A DNA stretch of 64,000 nucleotides, from positions 372,001 through 436,000 of the forward strand of contig NZ_JAIMCA010000005.1 of NCBI RefSeq assembly GCF_025499465.1, in the 5' to 3' direction. Position 1 is the stretch's first letter. Each line of letters starts with the position of its first letter. This DNA is from Allobosea sp. BH3 (GTDB lineage: Bacteria > Pseudomonadota > Alphaproteobacteria > Rhizobiales > Beijerinckiaceae). The notes under the pieces were generated by a model that was not told where the DNA came from, ran no database searches, and saw nothing but the letters and a program-made list of their open reading frames with translations. The position numbers and the translations under genes were made by a program. Of this stretch, positions 24,777 through 33,701 are shown one piece after another.

Positions 24777-25167
24777 CGGGTCCGGCTCGTGGATGATCTG
24801 CCTGCACCAGAGCGCGCTGTGCTCTCCACGTCCAAGACCGTTTCGACATCGTGACCATAACGGAAGTGCATCAGCGGCCCGCATAACTGTTGACACTACA
24901 TGTCGTTACGGGAGACTGCGCTGCCGTGCGGAGCTCAAGTTGGGGGTCATGGCGGGGATGTGAGTTTTAAAGAGTCGCTGCAGATTGCATCAGGGGTTGG
25001 GATTTTGACGCCACGGCGCAAGTCCACTCAAAATTTGCACAAATATACGGCAATCGCACGACCACAAAGTGTTGACATTTATCTGTCGTCGGCAAACTCT
25101 CGTGCTTGAAGGCGCCGCGGGATCGTCATTCGCGGCACCGAACGAGAGCCATAAGGGGATCACGACG
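24777..25167. promoter_or_regulatory. Divergent control region of the FMN reductase and tctCBA operons
   Basis: 391 nt without a credible gene; the part 24960-25080 is distinctly A/T-richer than the surroundings. It carries two direct copies of a composite element: TGTTGACA-N5-TGTCGT at 24888-24906 and TGTTGACA-N6-TGTCGT at 25070-25089. The first extends to AACTGTTGACAC (as at 18340), the second to AAAGTGTTGACA (as at 18185, opposite strand). AAGGGG at 25153-25158 is the tctC ribosome site. Control of both operons by one regulator is the simplest reading. Confidence 0.5.
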
Positions 25168-26148
25168 ATGAGCGTTGATGGTGGAGCCGGGGTCGGCCGG
25201 CGTACGGTATTGGCTGGCCTGGTCGGATCGGCAGGCATTCTCGCCAGCCGCAATGCCTGGGCGTTTCCGACCCAGCCGATCACCTTCATCGTTCCCTACG
25301 CGCCGGGCTCGACCGACCAGTTCGCCCGCGCCTTCGGCACCGAGATGGAAAAGACCCTCGGCAAGACCGTTCTGGTCGAGACGCGGCCCGGTGCCGGCGG
25401 CACGATCGGTGCGAACTATGTCGCCAAGCTCGCCAAGTCCGACGGCCATACCCTGCTGTTCTCGACCTCGGCGCCGCTCTCGGTTGCGCCCCATCAGAAC
25501 CAACTTCCCTATGTGGTTTCTGACCTGCGCCCCGTCGCGCGCGTCGGCCTCGGCCCCAATGTCATGGGCGCCCGCGTCGGCGCTCCCTTCAACGATGTGA
25601 AGAGCCTCGTCGCCTATGCCAAGGCCAACCCCGAAAAGGTGACCTTCGGCAGCGCCGGCGCCGGCGGCGGCACCCATCTGGCGGGCGAGGCCTTCGCGCT
25701 GGCGGCCGGGATCAAGCTGACACATGTGCCGTTCCCGGGCGCGACGCCGGCCGTCGCGGCGACCGTTGGCGGCACCATCGATCTCGCGCTGGGCTTCGCC
25801 CAGTCCATCGTGCCGCAGGCCAAGGGCGGGCGCATGGTGCCCATCGCCCAGTTCGGCAAGACCCGCGCCAAGATCCTGCCCGACGTGCCGACCTTCATGG
25901 AATCGGGCGTCGATCTCGGCCTCTCGCCGCTGGTCGGCATCTGGGCGCCGAAGGCGACGCCCGACGCGGTTGTCCAGCAGATCGCCGCGGCTGTCGAGAA
26001 GGCAGCGACCGGCCCGGCCGTCGTCGCCTTCGCGCAGAGCACGATGACCGAGGTCGAATATGCCGGCCCCGATGTCTTCGCTCGCGAGATCGAGGAGGAG
26101 AGCGCGCTGATGAAGCCGCTGCTCGTCAAGCTCGGCATGGCCAAGTGA
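25168..26148 (+). CDS. tctC: Tripartite tricarboxylate transporter substrate-binding protein (TctC/Bug family)
   Basis: 326 residues. The N-terminus GRRTVLAGLVGSAGILASR with a following AWA site looks like a twin-arginine signal. The mature part FPTQPITFIVPYAPGSTDQF and ETRPGAGGTIGANYVAK are hallmark Bug-family motifs, which bind carboxylates through water networks. It is a periplasmic receptor that hands solute to TctAB. The ATG at 25168 has AAGGGG nine bases upstream. Its stop overlaps the tctB start. The solute is probably an organic acid that feeds the neighbouring catabolic genes. Confidence 0.9.
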   Translation: MSVDGGAGVGRRTVLAGLVGSAGILASRNAWAFPTQPITFIVPYAPGSTDQFARAFGTEMEKTLGKTVLVETRPGAGGTIGANYVAKLAKSDGHTLLFSTSAPLSVAPHQNQLPYVVSDLRPVARVGLGPNVMGARVGAPFNDVKSLVAYAKANPEKVTFGSAGAGGGTHLAGEAFALAAGIKLTHVPFPGATPAVAATVGGTIDLALGFAQSIVPQAKGGRMVPIAQFGKTRAKILPDVPTFMESGVDLGLSPLVGIWAPKATPDAVVQQIAAAVEKAATGPAVVAFAQSTMTEVEYAGPDVFAREIEEESALMKPLLVKLGMAK

Positions 26149-26630
26149 GCGATGAGGTGATCCGACCGGCGGACCGGGTCCGCCATCGGCTTGGCGGCGC
26201 GGCCGGCATCCTGTGCGGCCTCGTCGGGGCGTTCGCCTCGATGCAGCTCCCGCTCGGCAATGCGCGGCTGCTCGGCCCCGGCGCCGTGCCGCTCGTGCTT
26301 TCGCTGGCGATGATCGGCCTCAGCGCCGCCATGCTCCTGAGGCCGGCAAAGCCGGAGCCTGCGGATGAGGAGGATGGCGGGCTGCATGGCGCGGCGATGG
26401 TCGGCATCGTCGTGCTGCTGATCGCCGCCTTCGGCTTCCTGCTCACCCGGATCGGCTTCCTCCTTTCCGGCGGCCTGTTGATGTACGGCCTTTATGCAAT
26501 CGGCGAGGAGCGCGTTCTGTCGCTCGGAGCGCTGGTCAAGGCCGTGCTGAGCATGATCGCCGCCTATCTGCTTTTCGTTGTTGCATTGTCGGTCAACATG
26601 CCGGCCGGTTCGCTCTGGGGTTACTACTGA
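26145..26630 (+). CDS. tctB: Tripartite tricarboxylate transporter small membrane protein TctB
   Basis: 161 residues with four hydrophobic segments (near 17-34, 44-66, 83-118 including a long double stretch, and 128-152). GPGAVPLVLSLAMI is typical of TctB. It starts with GTG overlapping the tctC stop, and its own stop overlaps the tctA start by one base. It forms the inner-membrane complex with TctA. Confidence 0.87.
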   Translation: MSDEVIRPADRVRHRLGGAAGILCGLVGAFASMQLPLGNARLLGPGAVPLVLSLAMIGLSAAMLLRPAKPEPADEEDGGLHGAAMVGIVVLLIAAFGFLLTRIGFLLSGGLLMYGLYAIGEERVLSLGALVKAVLSMIAAYLLFVVALSVNMPAGSLWGYY

Positions 26631-28129
26631 TGGAAGGCTTGCTCGGAGGCTTCGCCGTTGCTCTGCAGCCGGGCAATCTGGTCTTCTGCTTTGCCGGCGC
26701 CTTTGTCGGGACGCTGATCGGCGTTCTCCCCGGTCTCGGCCCCACGGCCGCCATCGCCATGCTGCTGCCGCTGACCATCGGGCTCGATCCGGTCTCGGCC
26801 ATCATCATGATCGCCGGCATCTATTACGGCGCGAGCTATGGCGGCTCGACCACGGCGATCCTCGTCAAGATTCCGGGCGAGGCGCAGAGCGTCGTCACCT
26901 GCCTGGACGGCTACAAGATGGCCCAGCAGGGTCGCGCCGGCAGCGCCATCGCGATTGCCGCCATCGGCTCCTTCGTCGCCGGCACGGTGGGCGCGCTCGC
27001 CATCGGGCTCATCAGCATGCCGCTGGTCGAGTTCGCGGTGCGCTTCGGCCCGGCCGAGAACCTGGCGCTGCTGCTGCTCGGCTTCATCGTCATCCTCGTC
27101 CTGGCCAAGGGCAACGTCGTCAAGTCGCTGATCATGATCTGCGCCGGCTTGCTGCTCAGCATGGTCGGGCAGGATGTCATCACCGGCCAGCCGCGCTTCA
27201 CGCTGGGTATTCCGGAACTGGCGGACGGCTTCGGTGTCGTCGTCGTCGCCATGGGTATCTTCGGCCTCGGCGAGGTCTTCGACAATGTCGAGAAGTTCCG
27301 CACCCGCGACATGCAGGCGGTCCCGGTCGGCAGCCTGATGCCGACGAAGGAGGATCTGAAGCGCTCGAGCATGCCGATCCTGCGCGGTTCGGTGCTCGGC
27401 TTCCTGATCGGCCTTCTGCCGGGCGGCGGCGCGACGCTCGCCTCGTTCATCTCCTATGGCGTGGAGAAGAAGTTCACCAAGCATCCGGAGGAATTCGGCA
27501 ACGGCGCCGTCGAAGGTGTCGCAGGCCCGGAAGCTGCCAACAATGCAGGCGCGGCAGGGTCCTTCATCCCGCTGCTGGCGCTCGGCCTGCCGGGCAACCC
27601 CGTCACCGCCCTGCTGCTCGGCGCGCTGATCGTCCACAACGTCACGCCCGGCCCGCTGATGATCCAGGAGCGGCCCGAGATCTTCTGGGGCGTTGTCGCC
27701 TCGATGTATGTCGGCAACGTCATGCTGGTGCTGCTGAACCTGCCGCTGATCGGCGTCTGGGTGCAGCTTCTCAAGGTGCCTTACCGGGCGCTCTACGCCG
27801 CGCTGATCCTGTTCATGATCATCGGCGCCTACTCGCTCAACAATAACCCCACCGAGGTCCTGCTCCTGCTCGTCTTCGGCGTGCTGGGCTATGTGCTGCG
27901 CAAGCTCTCCTTCGATACCGCGCCGCTGATCCTCGCCTTCGTCCTCGGCGGCCCCATCGAGTTCAACCTGCGCCAGACCATGATGCTGGCGCGCGAGCCG
28001 GTCGAATATCTGATGGGCCGGCCGATCGCGCTGACGATCCTGGCTTTCGCGCTGCTGCTGATCGTGCTGCCGATGTTCTCGGCGGTGCGCCAGAAGCTGA
28101 TGGTCGCCCGCGCCGTCAACGAGCTCTGA
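26630..28129 (+). CDS. tctA: Tripartite tricarboxylate transporter large membrane protein TctA
   Basis: 499 residues, normal for TctA, with about 11-12 membrane segments. GVLPGLGPTAAIAMLLPLT near the N-terminus, YYGASYGGSTTAIL, and LLPGGGATLASFISYGVEKK in the second half are the repeated family motifs. It transports the receptor-delivered acid with proton or sodium drive. Coupled to tctB; ends next to a hairpin. Confidence 0.92.
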   Translation: MEGLLGGFAVALQPGNLVFCFAGAFVGTLIGVLPGLGPTAAIAMLLPLTIGLDPVSAIIMIAGIYYGASYGGSTTAILVKIPGEAQSVVTCLDGYKMAQQGRAGSAIAIAAIGSFVAGTVGALAIGLISMPLVEFAVRFGPAENLALLLLGFIVILVLAKGNVVKSLIMICAGLLLSMVGQDVITGQPRFTLGIPELADGFGVVVVAMGIFGLGEVFDNVEKFRTRDMQAVPVGSLMPTKEDLKRSSMPILRGSVLGFLIGLLPGGGATLASFISYGVEKKFTKHPEEFGNGAVEGVAGPEAANNAGAAGSFIPLLALGLPGNPVTALLLGALIVHNVTPGPLMIQERPEIFWGVVASMYVGNVMLVLLNLPLIGVWVQLLKVPYRALYAALILFMIIGAYSLNNNPTEVLLLLVFGVLGYVLRKLSFDTAPLILAFVLGGPIEFNLRQTMMLAREPVEYLMGRPIALTILAFALLLIVLPMFSAVRQKLMVARAVNEL

Positions 28130-28131
28130 GA

Positions 28132-28154
28132 GCCGGCCGCTTCCTCAGGCCGGC
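28132..28154. terminator. Hairpin between convergent tctA and dppD
   Basis: GCCGGCC (28132-28138) and GGCCGGC (28148-28154) form a perfect 7-bp stem around a nine-base loop at the junction of the convergent genes. There is no T-run on either strand. Confidence 0.4.
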
Positions 28155-29137
28155 GCCATGGCCGCAGCGGCGAGCAGGCAGCGGGCCTCATGCGCCACGC
28201 CGACCCGGACATTCTCCGGAACGGCCCTGGCGCATGCCTCCGCGAAGCTGTCGCAGCGCGGGCCGAAGGCGCAGCCCGGAGGCGGCGCCGCGAGGTCCGG
28301 CGGCGCGCCCGGAATGGCCCTGAGTCTCTGATCGGGCGCCAGCGTGCCATGGGCGCGGGAGGCGAGCAGCCCCTGCGTATAGGGATGGGCGGCGTTGCGG
28401 ATCACGTCCCGGCAGGAGCCGCTCTCGACGATGCGGCCGGCATACATCACCGCGATCCTGTCCGCGATCTCGACCGCGACGCCGATGTCGTGCGTCACGA
28501 AGACGATGGCCAGGCCGAATTCCCGCTGCAGCTCGCGCAGCAGCAGCAGCACCTGGATCTGCACGGTGGCGTCGAGCGCCGTCGTCGGCTCGTCGGCGAG
28601 CAGCACCTTGGGCCGGCAGGCCAGCGCCAGCGCGATCATCGCCCGCTGGCGCATGCCGCCCGACATCTCGTGCGGGTAGTTGTCGAGCCGTCGCTCCGGC
28701 GAGGGAATGCGCACGCGCTCGAACAGCTCCAGCGCGCGTCGGCGGGCCTCGCTGCGGGAGACGCGCTCATGTCGCATCACCGATTCCGCGATCTGGTCGC
28801 CGATCCGGTAGACCGGGTCGAAGGCGAGGCCGGGGTCCTGGAAGATCATCGAGATGGTCTTGCCGCGATAGGCCGAGAGCTCGCGCGGGCTCATCGCCAG
28901 CACGTCGCGCCCGTCGACGCGCACGCTGCCGCCGATCTTCGCGGAAGAAGGATGCAGCCGCATCAACGCCCGCAGCGAGACACTTTTCCCCGACCCGGAT
29001 TCCCCCAGCAGCGCCAGCGTTTCGCCGGGCTTCAGCGACAGATCCACGCCACTCACGGCCCGGATCAGCCCCTTGCCGGAGGCGAAGTCGACGGTGAGGC
29101 CGCTGGCCTCGACGATGGTGTCCGCGGTCGTGCTCAT
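28145..29137 (-). CDS. Peptide-type ABC transporter ATP-binding protein, DppD-like
   Basis: 330 residues. Walker A GESGSGKSVS, Q-loop ISMIFQDPGLAFDPV, signature MSGGMRQR, Walker B LLADEPTTALD, switch VTHDIG. The C-terminal oligopeptide extension carries a cysteine cluster (PPPGCAFGPRCD ... CLLA) that in this family may bind an Fe-S cluster. The GKSVS/FQDP pattern marks the DppD/OppD type. I take the ATG at 29137, which overlaps the upstream ATPase stop by four bases. Last gene of the operon. Confidence 0.9.
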   Translation of the reverse strand: MSTTADTIVEASGLTVDFASGKGLIRAVSGVDLSLKPGETLALLGESGSGKSVSLRALMRLHPSSAKIGGSVRVDGRDVLAMSPRELSAYRGKTISMIFQDPGLAFDPVYRIGDQIAESVMRHERVSRSEARRRALELFERVRIPSPERRLDNYPHEMSGGMRQRAMIALALACRPKVLLADEPTTALDATVQIQVLLLLRELQREFGLAIVFVTHDIGVAVEIADRIAVMYAGRIVESGSCRDVIRNAAHPYTQGLLASRAHGTLAPDQRLRAIPGAPPDLAAPPPGCAFGPRCDSFAEACARAVPENVRVGVAHEARCLLAAAAMAPA

Positions 29138-30183
29138 GCGGCGGCGAGCCTCGGATGGCCGGATTGCGGGTTGACGAGATGGCAGGCGGCGAGATGGTCC
29201 TGCCCCATCGTGCTGAGCTGCGGCTCGGCCTGGCTGCACAGCGTCGAGACCATCTTGCAGCGCGGATGGAAGCGGCAGCCGCTCGGCGGGTCGATTGGGT
29301 TCGGCGGGTCGCCTGTCAACGGCGCCTCCTCGGTGCGGTGGTCCGGGTCCATGGACGGCATGGAGGAGAGCAGCGCGACCGTATAGGGATGGCCGGGTGT
29401 GGCGAAGATCGGCTCGGAGGGGCCGAGCTCGGCGACCTTGCCGAGATACATCACCATGATCCGGTCGGACATGAAGCGCACGACGTTGAGGTCGTGGGTA
29501 ATGAACATGTAGGTCAGGCCGAAATCGCGCTTGAGGTCGAGCAGCAGGTTCAGCACCTGCGCCTCCACCGACTTGTCGAGCGCCGAGACCGCCTCGTCGA
29601 GGATGAGCAGTCGCGGGTCGAGCGAGAGCGCGCGGGCGATGTTGACGCGCTGGCGCTGGCCGCCGGAGATCTCATGCGGATAGCGCCCGGCGAAGCGGCG
29701 CGGCTCCAGGCCGACGCGATGCAGCAGGTCATGCGCCTTCGCCAGCGCGGCGCCGGATTTCGCGCCATGCACGCGCGGCCCGAAGGCGACCGTCTCCTCG
29801 ACCGTCAGCCGTGGGTTGAGCGAGGCGTAGCTGTCCTGGAAGACCATCTGCACCTGCCGGCGGAACGCGCCGAGGCTCAGCGCCTGGCTGCCGACGGCCT
29901 CGCCGTCGAACAGGATGTCGCCGGCATCCGGCTTGATGATCTGCATGACGAGCCGCGCCGTCGTCGACTTGCCGCAGCCGGACTCGCCGACGATGCCGAG
30001 CGTCTCGCCCTTGGCGATGCTGAAATCGACGCCGTCGACGGCGCGCACCACGCCGCTCTTACCCTTCCCGAAGAGGCCGCCCTTGCCGCCGAAATGCCTG
30101 ACGAGACCGCGCACTTCCAGGAGCGGCGTGCCGGGGCCGCCCCGGTCTCGACTTGTTGGAACGGGAGGGGCACCGATGATCAT
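29134..30183 (-). CDS. Peptide-type ABC transporter ATP-binding protein, DppF-like
   Basis: 349 residues. Walker A GESGCGKSTT, Q-loop QMVFQDSYASLNPR, signature ISGGQRQR, Walker B LLILDEAVSALD (Ala replaces the usual Pro after DE), switch ITHDLN, and the C-terminal PPSGCRFHPRCK cysteine motif. STTARL and SYASLNPR mark the DppF/OppF type. It precedes dppD here, the reverse of the common D-F order. The start at 30183 overlaps the dppC stop by four bases. Confidence 0.9.
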   Translation of the reverse strand: MIIGAPPVPTSRDRGGPGTPLLEVRGLVRHFGGKGGLFGKGKSGVVRAVDGVDFSIAKGETLGIVGESGCGKSTTARLVMQIIKPDAGDILFDGEAVGSQALSLGAFRRQVQMVFQDSYASLNPRLTVEETVAFGPRVHGAKSGAALAKAHDLLHRVGLEPRRFAGRYPHEISGGQRQRVNIARALSLDPRLLILDEAVSALDKSVEAQVLNLLLDLKRDFGLTYMFITHDLNVVRFMSDRIMVMYLGKVAELGPSEPIFATPGHPYTVALLSSMPSMDPDHRTEEAPLTGDPPNPIDPPSGCRFHPRCKMVSTLCSQAEPQLSTMGQDHLAACHLVNPQSGHPRLAAA

Positions 30184-31067
30184 TGCCGGACCTCCATCGC
30201 GCCGCGCAGCCCGTCGGAGAAGAGGTTGAAGGAGATCGAGGTGATGAAGATCATCACGCCGGGCAGCGCCGCCACCAGCGGCTGGTTGTAGATCGCCGTG
30301 CGCAGCGTGTTCAGCATCAGCCCCCATTCCGGCTCGGGCGGCTTCACGCCGAGGCCGAGGAAGGAGAGGCCCGAGGACAGGATCATCGAGACGCTGATCA
30401 GGCTCGTCGCATAGACGAAGATCGGCCCCAGCACATTGCCGAGCACATGCACGCGCACGATGGTCAGCGGTCCGGCGCCGGAGATGCGCGCCGCCTCGAC
30501 GAAGTCGCGGTTGCGCGTCTGCGTCGTCACGGCCTCGGCGATGCGGGCGATCTGCGGCACGAAGACGACGGTGAGCGAGACGATCGAGTTCAGGATGCCG
30601 GCGCCGAGCGCGCCCGAGAGCGCGATCGCCAGCAGTACCGAGGGGAAGGCGAAGAACACGTCGATGATGCGCATCACCACGGTGTTGACCCAGCCGCCGA
30701 CATAGGCCGCGAAGATGCCGATGCCGGAGCCGACCACGAAGGCCAGGATGACCGGCGTCACCCCCATGAACAGCGAAAGCCGGCCGCCATACATGAGCCT
30801 CGTCAGCATGTCGCGGCCGAGCTCGTCCGTGCCCAGCAGGTAGCCCGGCGTCCCGATGGCGCGCAGCCGTCTTGCCATCGAGCCGCGGAACGGGTCGGCC
30901 GGGGCGATGTAGGGCGCCAGGACCGCGGCGAGCACGATGAGCACGATGACGGCGAGCGCGGCCATGGCGACAGGGTCACGGCGCAGGCGCCGCAGCACGC
31001 TCGCCCAGTATCCCTCGCTGCGCTCGGCCGGCGGGATGACGATCGCGGAAAGGTCGACGGCGGCCAT
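30180..31067 (-). CDS. Peptide-type ABC transporter permease, DppC-like
   Basis: 295 residues. One N-terminal membrane segment (about 35-57), the DppC signature LLGTDELGRDMLTRLMYGGR, then a five-segment transport domain with the EAA loop EAARISGAGPLTIVRVHVL. Starts two bases after dppB ends. Partner of the DppB-like permease in an importer for peptides or related compounds. Confidence 0.9.
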   Translation of the reverse strand: MAAVDLSAIVIPPAERSEGYWASVLRRLRRDPVAMAALAVIVLIVLAAVLAPYIAPADPFRGSMARRLRAIGTPGYLLGTDELGRDMLTRLMYGGRLSLFMGVTPVILAFVVGSGIGIFAAYVGGWVNTVVMRIIDVFFAFPSVLLAIALSGALGAGILNSIVSLTVVFVPQIARIAEAVTTQTRNRDFVEAARISGAGPLTIVRVHVLGNVLGPIFVYATSLISVSMILSSGLSFLGLGVKPPEPEWGLMLNTLRTAIYNQPLVAALPGVMIFITSISFNLFSDGLRGAMEVRQ

Positions 31068-31069
31068 GC

Positions 31070-32023
31070 TCAACCTCTCTGGATGCGTGGGTCGAGCGAC
31101 GATTGCAGCACGTCGACGATCAGGTTGAGGGCGACGAAGAACAGCGCCAGCACCAGGATCGTGCCCTGCAGCAGCGGCAGGTCGCGCTGGAAGATCGCTG
31201 TGTTGAGCAGGAAGCCGGTGCCTGGCCAGGCGAAGACCGTTTCGATCAGGATCGAGCCACCGAGCAGGTAGCCGAGCTGAAGGCCCATCACGGCCAGCGC
31301 CGTCGGCGCGGCGTTGCGCACGACATGCTTGAACACGGCCCATTCGCCCATGCCCTTGGCACGCAAGGCCTGGACGAAGTCCTGCGACAGGATGTCGGCG
31401 ACGAGCGCGCGCACCGTGCGCGCGATGATGCCCATCGGGATGGCCGACATCGTGATCGCCGGCAGGATAATGTATTGCAGGTGCTCCCAGTCGAAGCGCC
31501 ATGCGGTCGAGCCGCCGGGGCCGGCGCCGGTCGAGGGCAGCCAGCCGAGCAGCGCCGAGAACACGATCACCATCACCATGCCGAGCCAGTAATGCGGCAC
31601 GCTGACGCCGAGGATCGAGACGACCGAGGCGAGCCGGTCGAGCACGCTGCCGCGGAAATAGCCGGCAACGAAGCCGAAGAAGGTGCCGAAGCCGAAGCCG
31701 ATCAGCGTCGCCAGCGAAGCCAGGATCAGCGAGTTGCCGACGGCGCGGCCAACCTCGCTCGCCACTGGCCGGCCCGAGGCGATCGAGGCCCCGAGATCGC
31801 CCTGCAGCACCTTGAACAGCCAGATGCCGTATTGCACCGGCAGCGGCTTGTCGAAGCCATAGGCCGCGCGCATCTGCGCCTGCTGCTCGGCCGTGGCGTC
31901 GATCGGCATGATCGCCGTCAGCGGGTCGCCGGGCGCCAGATGCACCAGCAGGAAACAGACGATGCTGACCCCGAAGGCGACGGGCAGCACATAGACGAGG
32001 CGCTTCAGGGCATAGAGCAGCAA
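31070..32023 (-). CDS. Peptide-type ABC transporter permease, DppB-like
   Basis: 317 residues. The start MLLYALKRLVYVLPVAFGVS, the HLAPGDPLTA motif and the ATPase-docking loop FVQALRAKGMGEWAVFKHVV are typical of DppB/NikB permeases. It is separated from the binding-protein gene by 70 nt holding a strong hairpin. Confidence 0.9.
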   Translation of the reverse strand: MLLYALKRLVYVLPVAFGVSIVCFLLVHLAPGDPLTAIMPIDATAEQQAQMRAAYGFDKPLPVQYGIWLFKVLQGDLGASIASGRPVASEVGRAVGNSLILASLATLIGFGFGTFFGFVAGYFRGSVLDRLASVVSILGVSVPHYWLGMVMVIVFSALLGWLPSTGAGPGGSTAWRFDWEHLQYIILPAITMSAIPMGIIARTVRALVADILSQDFVQALRAKGMGEWAVFKHVVRNAAPTALAVMGLQLGYLLGGSILIETVFAWPGTGFLLNTAIFQRDLPLLQGTILVLALFFVALNLIVDVLQSSLDPRIQRG

Positions 32024-32044
32024 GGGGCGTCTCCCGGTGCGGAT

Positions 32045-32070
32045 CCCGGCCGCCTGGAGCGGCGGCCGGG
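32045..32070. terminator. Intercistronic hairpin between binding-protein and permease genes
   Basis: CCCGGCCGCC (32045-32054) and GGCGGCCGGG (32061-32070) form a perfect 10-bp stem with a six-base loop. Its place just after the binding-protein stop suggests a partial terminator or a 3'-end stabiliser that keeps binding-protein mRNA in excess. Confidence 0.55.
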
Positions 32071-32093
32071 GTCTTGCGCGCTGTTTGGGCCGC

Positions 32094-33701
32094 TCACTTG
32101 TCCAGCGTGATCGGCGAGAAGTCCTGGAACCAGTTCTGCGCCTGGACGAAGCCCTTCACCTTGGTGGTCATGGCGCGCGGGTTCACGTCATGCGTCACCA
32201 TCAGGAAGAGGGCGTCGTCGACGTATTTCTCGTGGATCTTCTGCAGGATCGTGGTCTGCTCCTTCGCATCAAAGGTGTTGCGCACCTGGTCGAAGAGCTT
32301 GTCCATCTCCGGGTCGCAGTAATAGCCCCAGTTCGTGCCAGCCGGCGGGGAGAGATTGCACTGCAGATGGCGGATGAAGCCGGTGAACGGGTCCTGGATG
32401 AAGTAAGTGTAGTTCATGGCGGTGCCGCCGCGCGCGCTCGCATCCTTCGCGCCGGCGCGCCAGATGTTGATGAGCTGGTTCCACTCGACCACCTCGAAAT
32501 CGACCTTGATGCCGACATCGGCGAGGTTCTGCTGCACGAACTCGTTCATCGGCAGCGGCTGCATCTGGCCCGAGCCGGAGGGCGAGATCAGGATCTTGGT
32601 GACGAGCGGCTTCTCCGGCGTGTAGCCGGCTTCCTTCAGGATCTTCTTGGCCTCTTCAGGCTTGTATTCGAGCTTGAAGCTCGGCTTGCCGAACCACTGG
32701 TGGCCGGGCGGGAAAAAGCCCTCGGCCGGGATCATCATGCCCGAGAGCAGCTCCTTCATCCCCTCGCGGTCGATGGCGAGGTTGGCGGCCTTGCGGATGC
32801 GGACGTCGTTCCAGGGCGAGCCCTCGGCGCGCGAGAGATGCCAGGTCCAGTTATGCGGATAGGCGTTGGTGACGATCTTGAAGCCAGCAGAGGTCAGCGA
32901 CTTTACGGCATCCGGCGACGGTGCCTCGATCCAGTCGACCTGCCCCGAGCGCAGCGCCGCGACGCGGGCATTCGCCTCCGGCAGAGGGATCAGCACCATC
33001 TTGTCGAGCTTCGGCACGCGTGCCTTGTCCCAGTAGCCCGTATTCGGCACGAGCTCCGCCCGCTCGCGCGGTACGAAGCCGGCGAGCTTCCACGGGCCGG
33101 TGCCGGAAGGCGACTTGGCGACGTTCTCCCAGCTCTTGCCCTGCTTCTCCCAGTTGGCAGGCGAGGACATCAGGATCCAGGCCAGCTGATAGGGCAGCGT
33201 GGCATCAGGGGACTTGGTGACGATCTCGAGCGTCAGCGGGTCGGCCGCGCGATAGCTGGCGACGGCCGGGATGCGGGAGCGGCCCTGGGCCGACTGGCGT
33301 GGGTCGAACTGCGGCGCGTCGTTCTTCAGCAGCTTGTCGAGGTTCCAGACCACGGATTCGGCCGTGAAGTCCGAGCCGTCATGGAATTTCACGCCGGGGC
33401 GCAGCTTGAAGACCCATTTCGTCTTGGCTGCGTCCGCCGGGTCGAGGGCCCAGCTCAGCGCGAGGCCGGGCATCAGGTCGGAGGGCTTGGTGGCGCTCGA
33501 CAGGTCCCAGTTGATCAGCGCGTCATAGACCGTATAGCCCATGAAGCGCTGGCCCTCGCCGCCATTGTCGGTCTGGCCGGTCGTGAGCGGGATGTCCGAG
33601 GCGGTCATGCCGATGCGCAGCGTGCCTTGAGCGAGCGCGGCGCCGGCGAAGGATTGCAGCACAGCAAGCGTGAACGCGGTCTTCAATAGAAACGGGCGCA
33701 T
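32094..33701 (-). CDS. Peptide-type ABC transporter substrate-binding protein (SBP family 5)
   Basis: 535 residues with a signal peptide ending near QSFAGAALAQ (about residue 25). KWVFKLRPGVKFHDGSDFTA is the family-5 signature, as in DppA, OppA and NikA. I use the ATG at 33701, five bases after GGAGG; the frame also offers a GTG at 33713. First gene of the SBP-dppB-dppC-dppF-dppD operon. The solute could be a peptide, glycoside or other oligomeric compound. Confidence 0.88.
   Translation of the reverse strand: MRPFLLKTAFTLAVLQSFAGAALAQGTLRIGMTASDIPLTTGQTDNGGEGQRFMGYTVYDALINWDLSSATKPSDLMPGLALSWALDPADAAKTKWVFKLRPGVKFHDGSDFTAESVVWNLDKLLKNDAPQFDPRQSAQGRSRIPAVASYRAADPLTLEIVTKSPDATLPYQLAWILMSSPANWEKQGKSWENVAKSPSGTGPWKLAGFVPRERAELVPNTGYWDKARVPKLDKMVLIPLPEANARVAALRSGQVDWIEAPSPDAVKSLTSAGFKIVTNAYPHNWTWHLSRAEGSPWNDVRIRKAANLAIDREGMKELLSGMMIPAEGFFPPGHQWFGKPSFKLEYKPEEAKKILKEAGYTPEKPLVTKILISPSGSGQMQPLPMNEFVQQNLADVGIKVDFEVVEWNQLINIWRAGAKDASARGGTAMNYTYFIQDPFTGFIRHLQCNLSPPAGTNWGYYCDPEMDKLFDQVRNTFDAKEQTTILQKIHEKYVDDALFLMVTHDVNPRAMTTKVKGFVQAQNWFQDFSPITLDK

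Noticed and set aside
24890..24925. The TTGACA at 24890 as a plain -35 box for tctC
   Set aside because: No -10 box follows at 16-18 bases, and the conserved sequence extends on both sides of the hexamer, so an operator reading is preferred.
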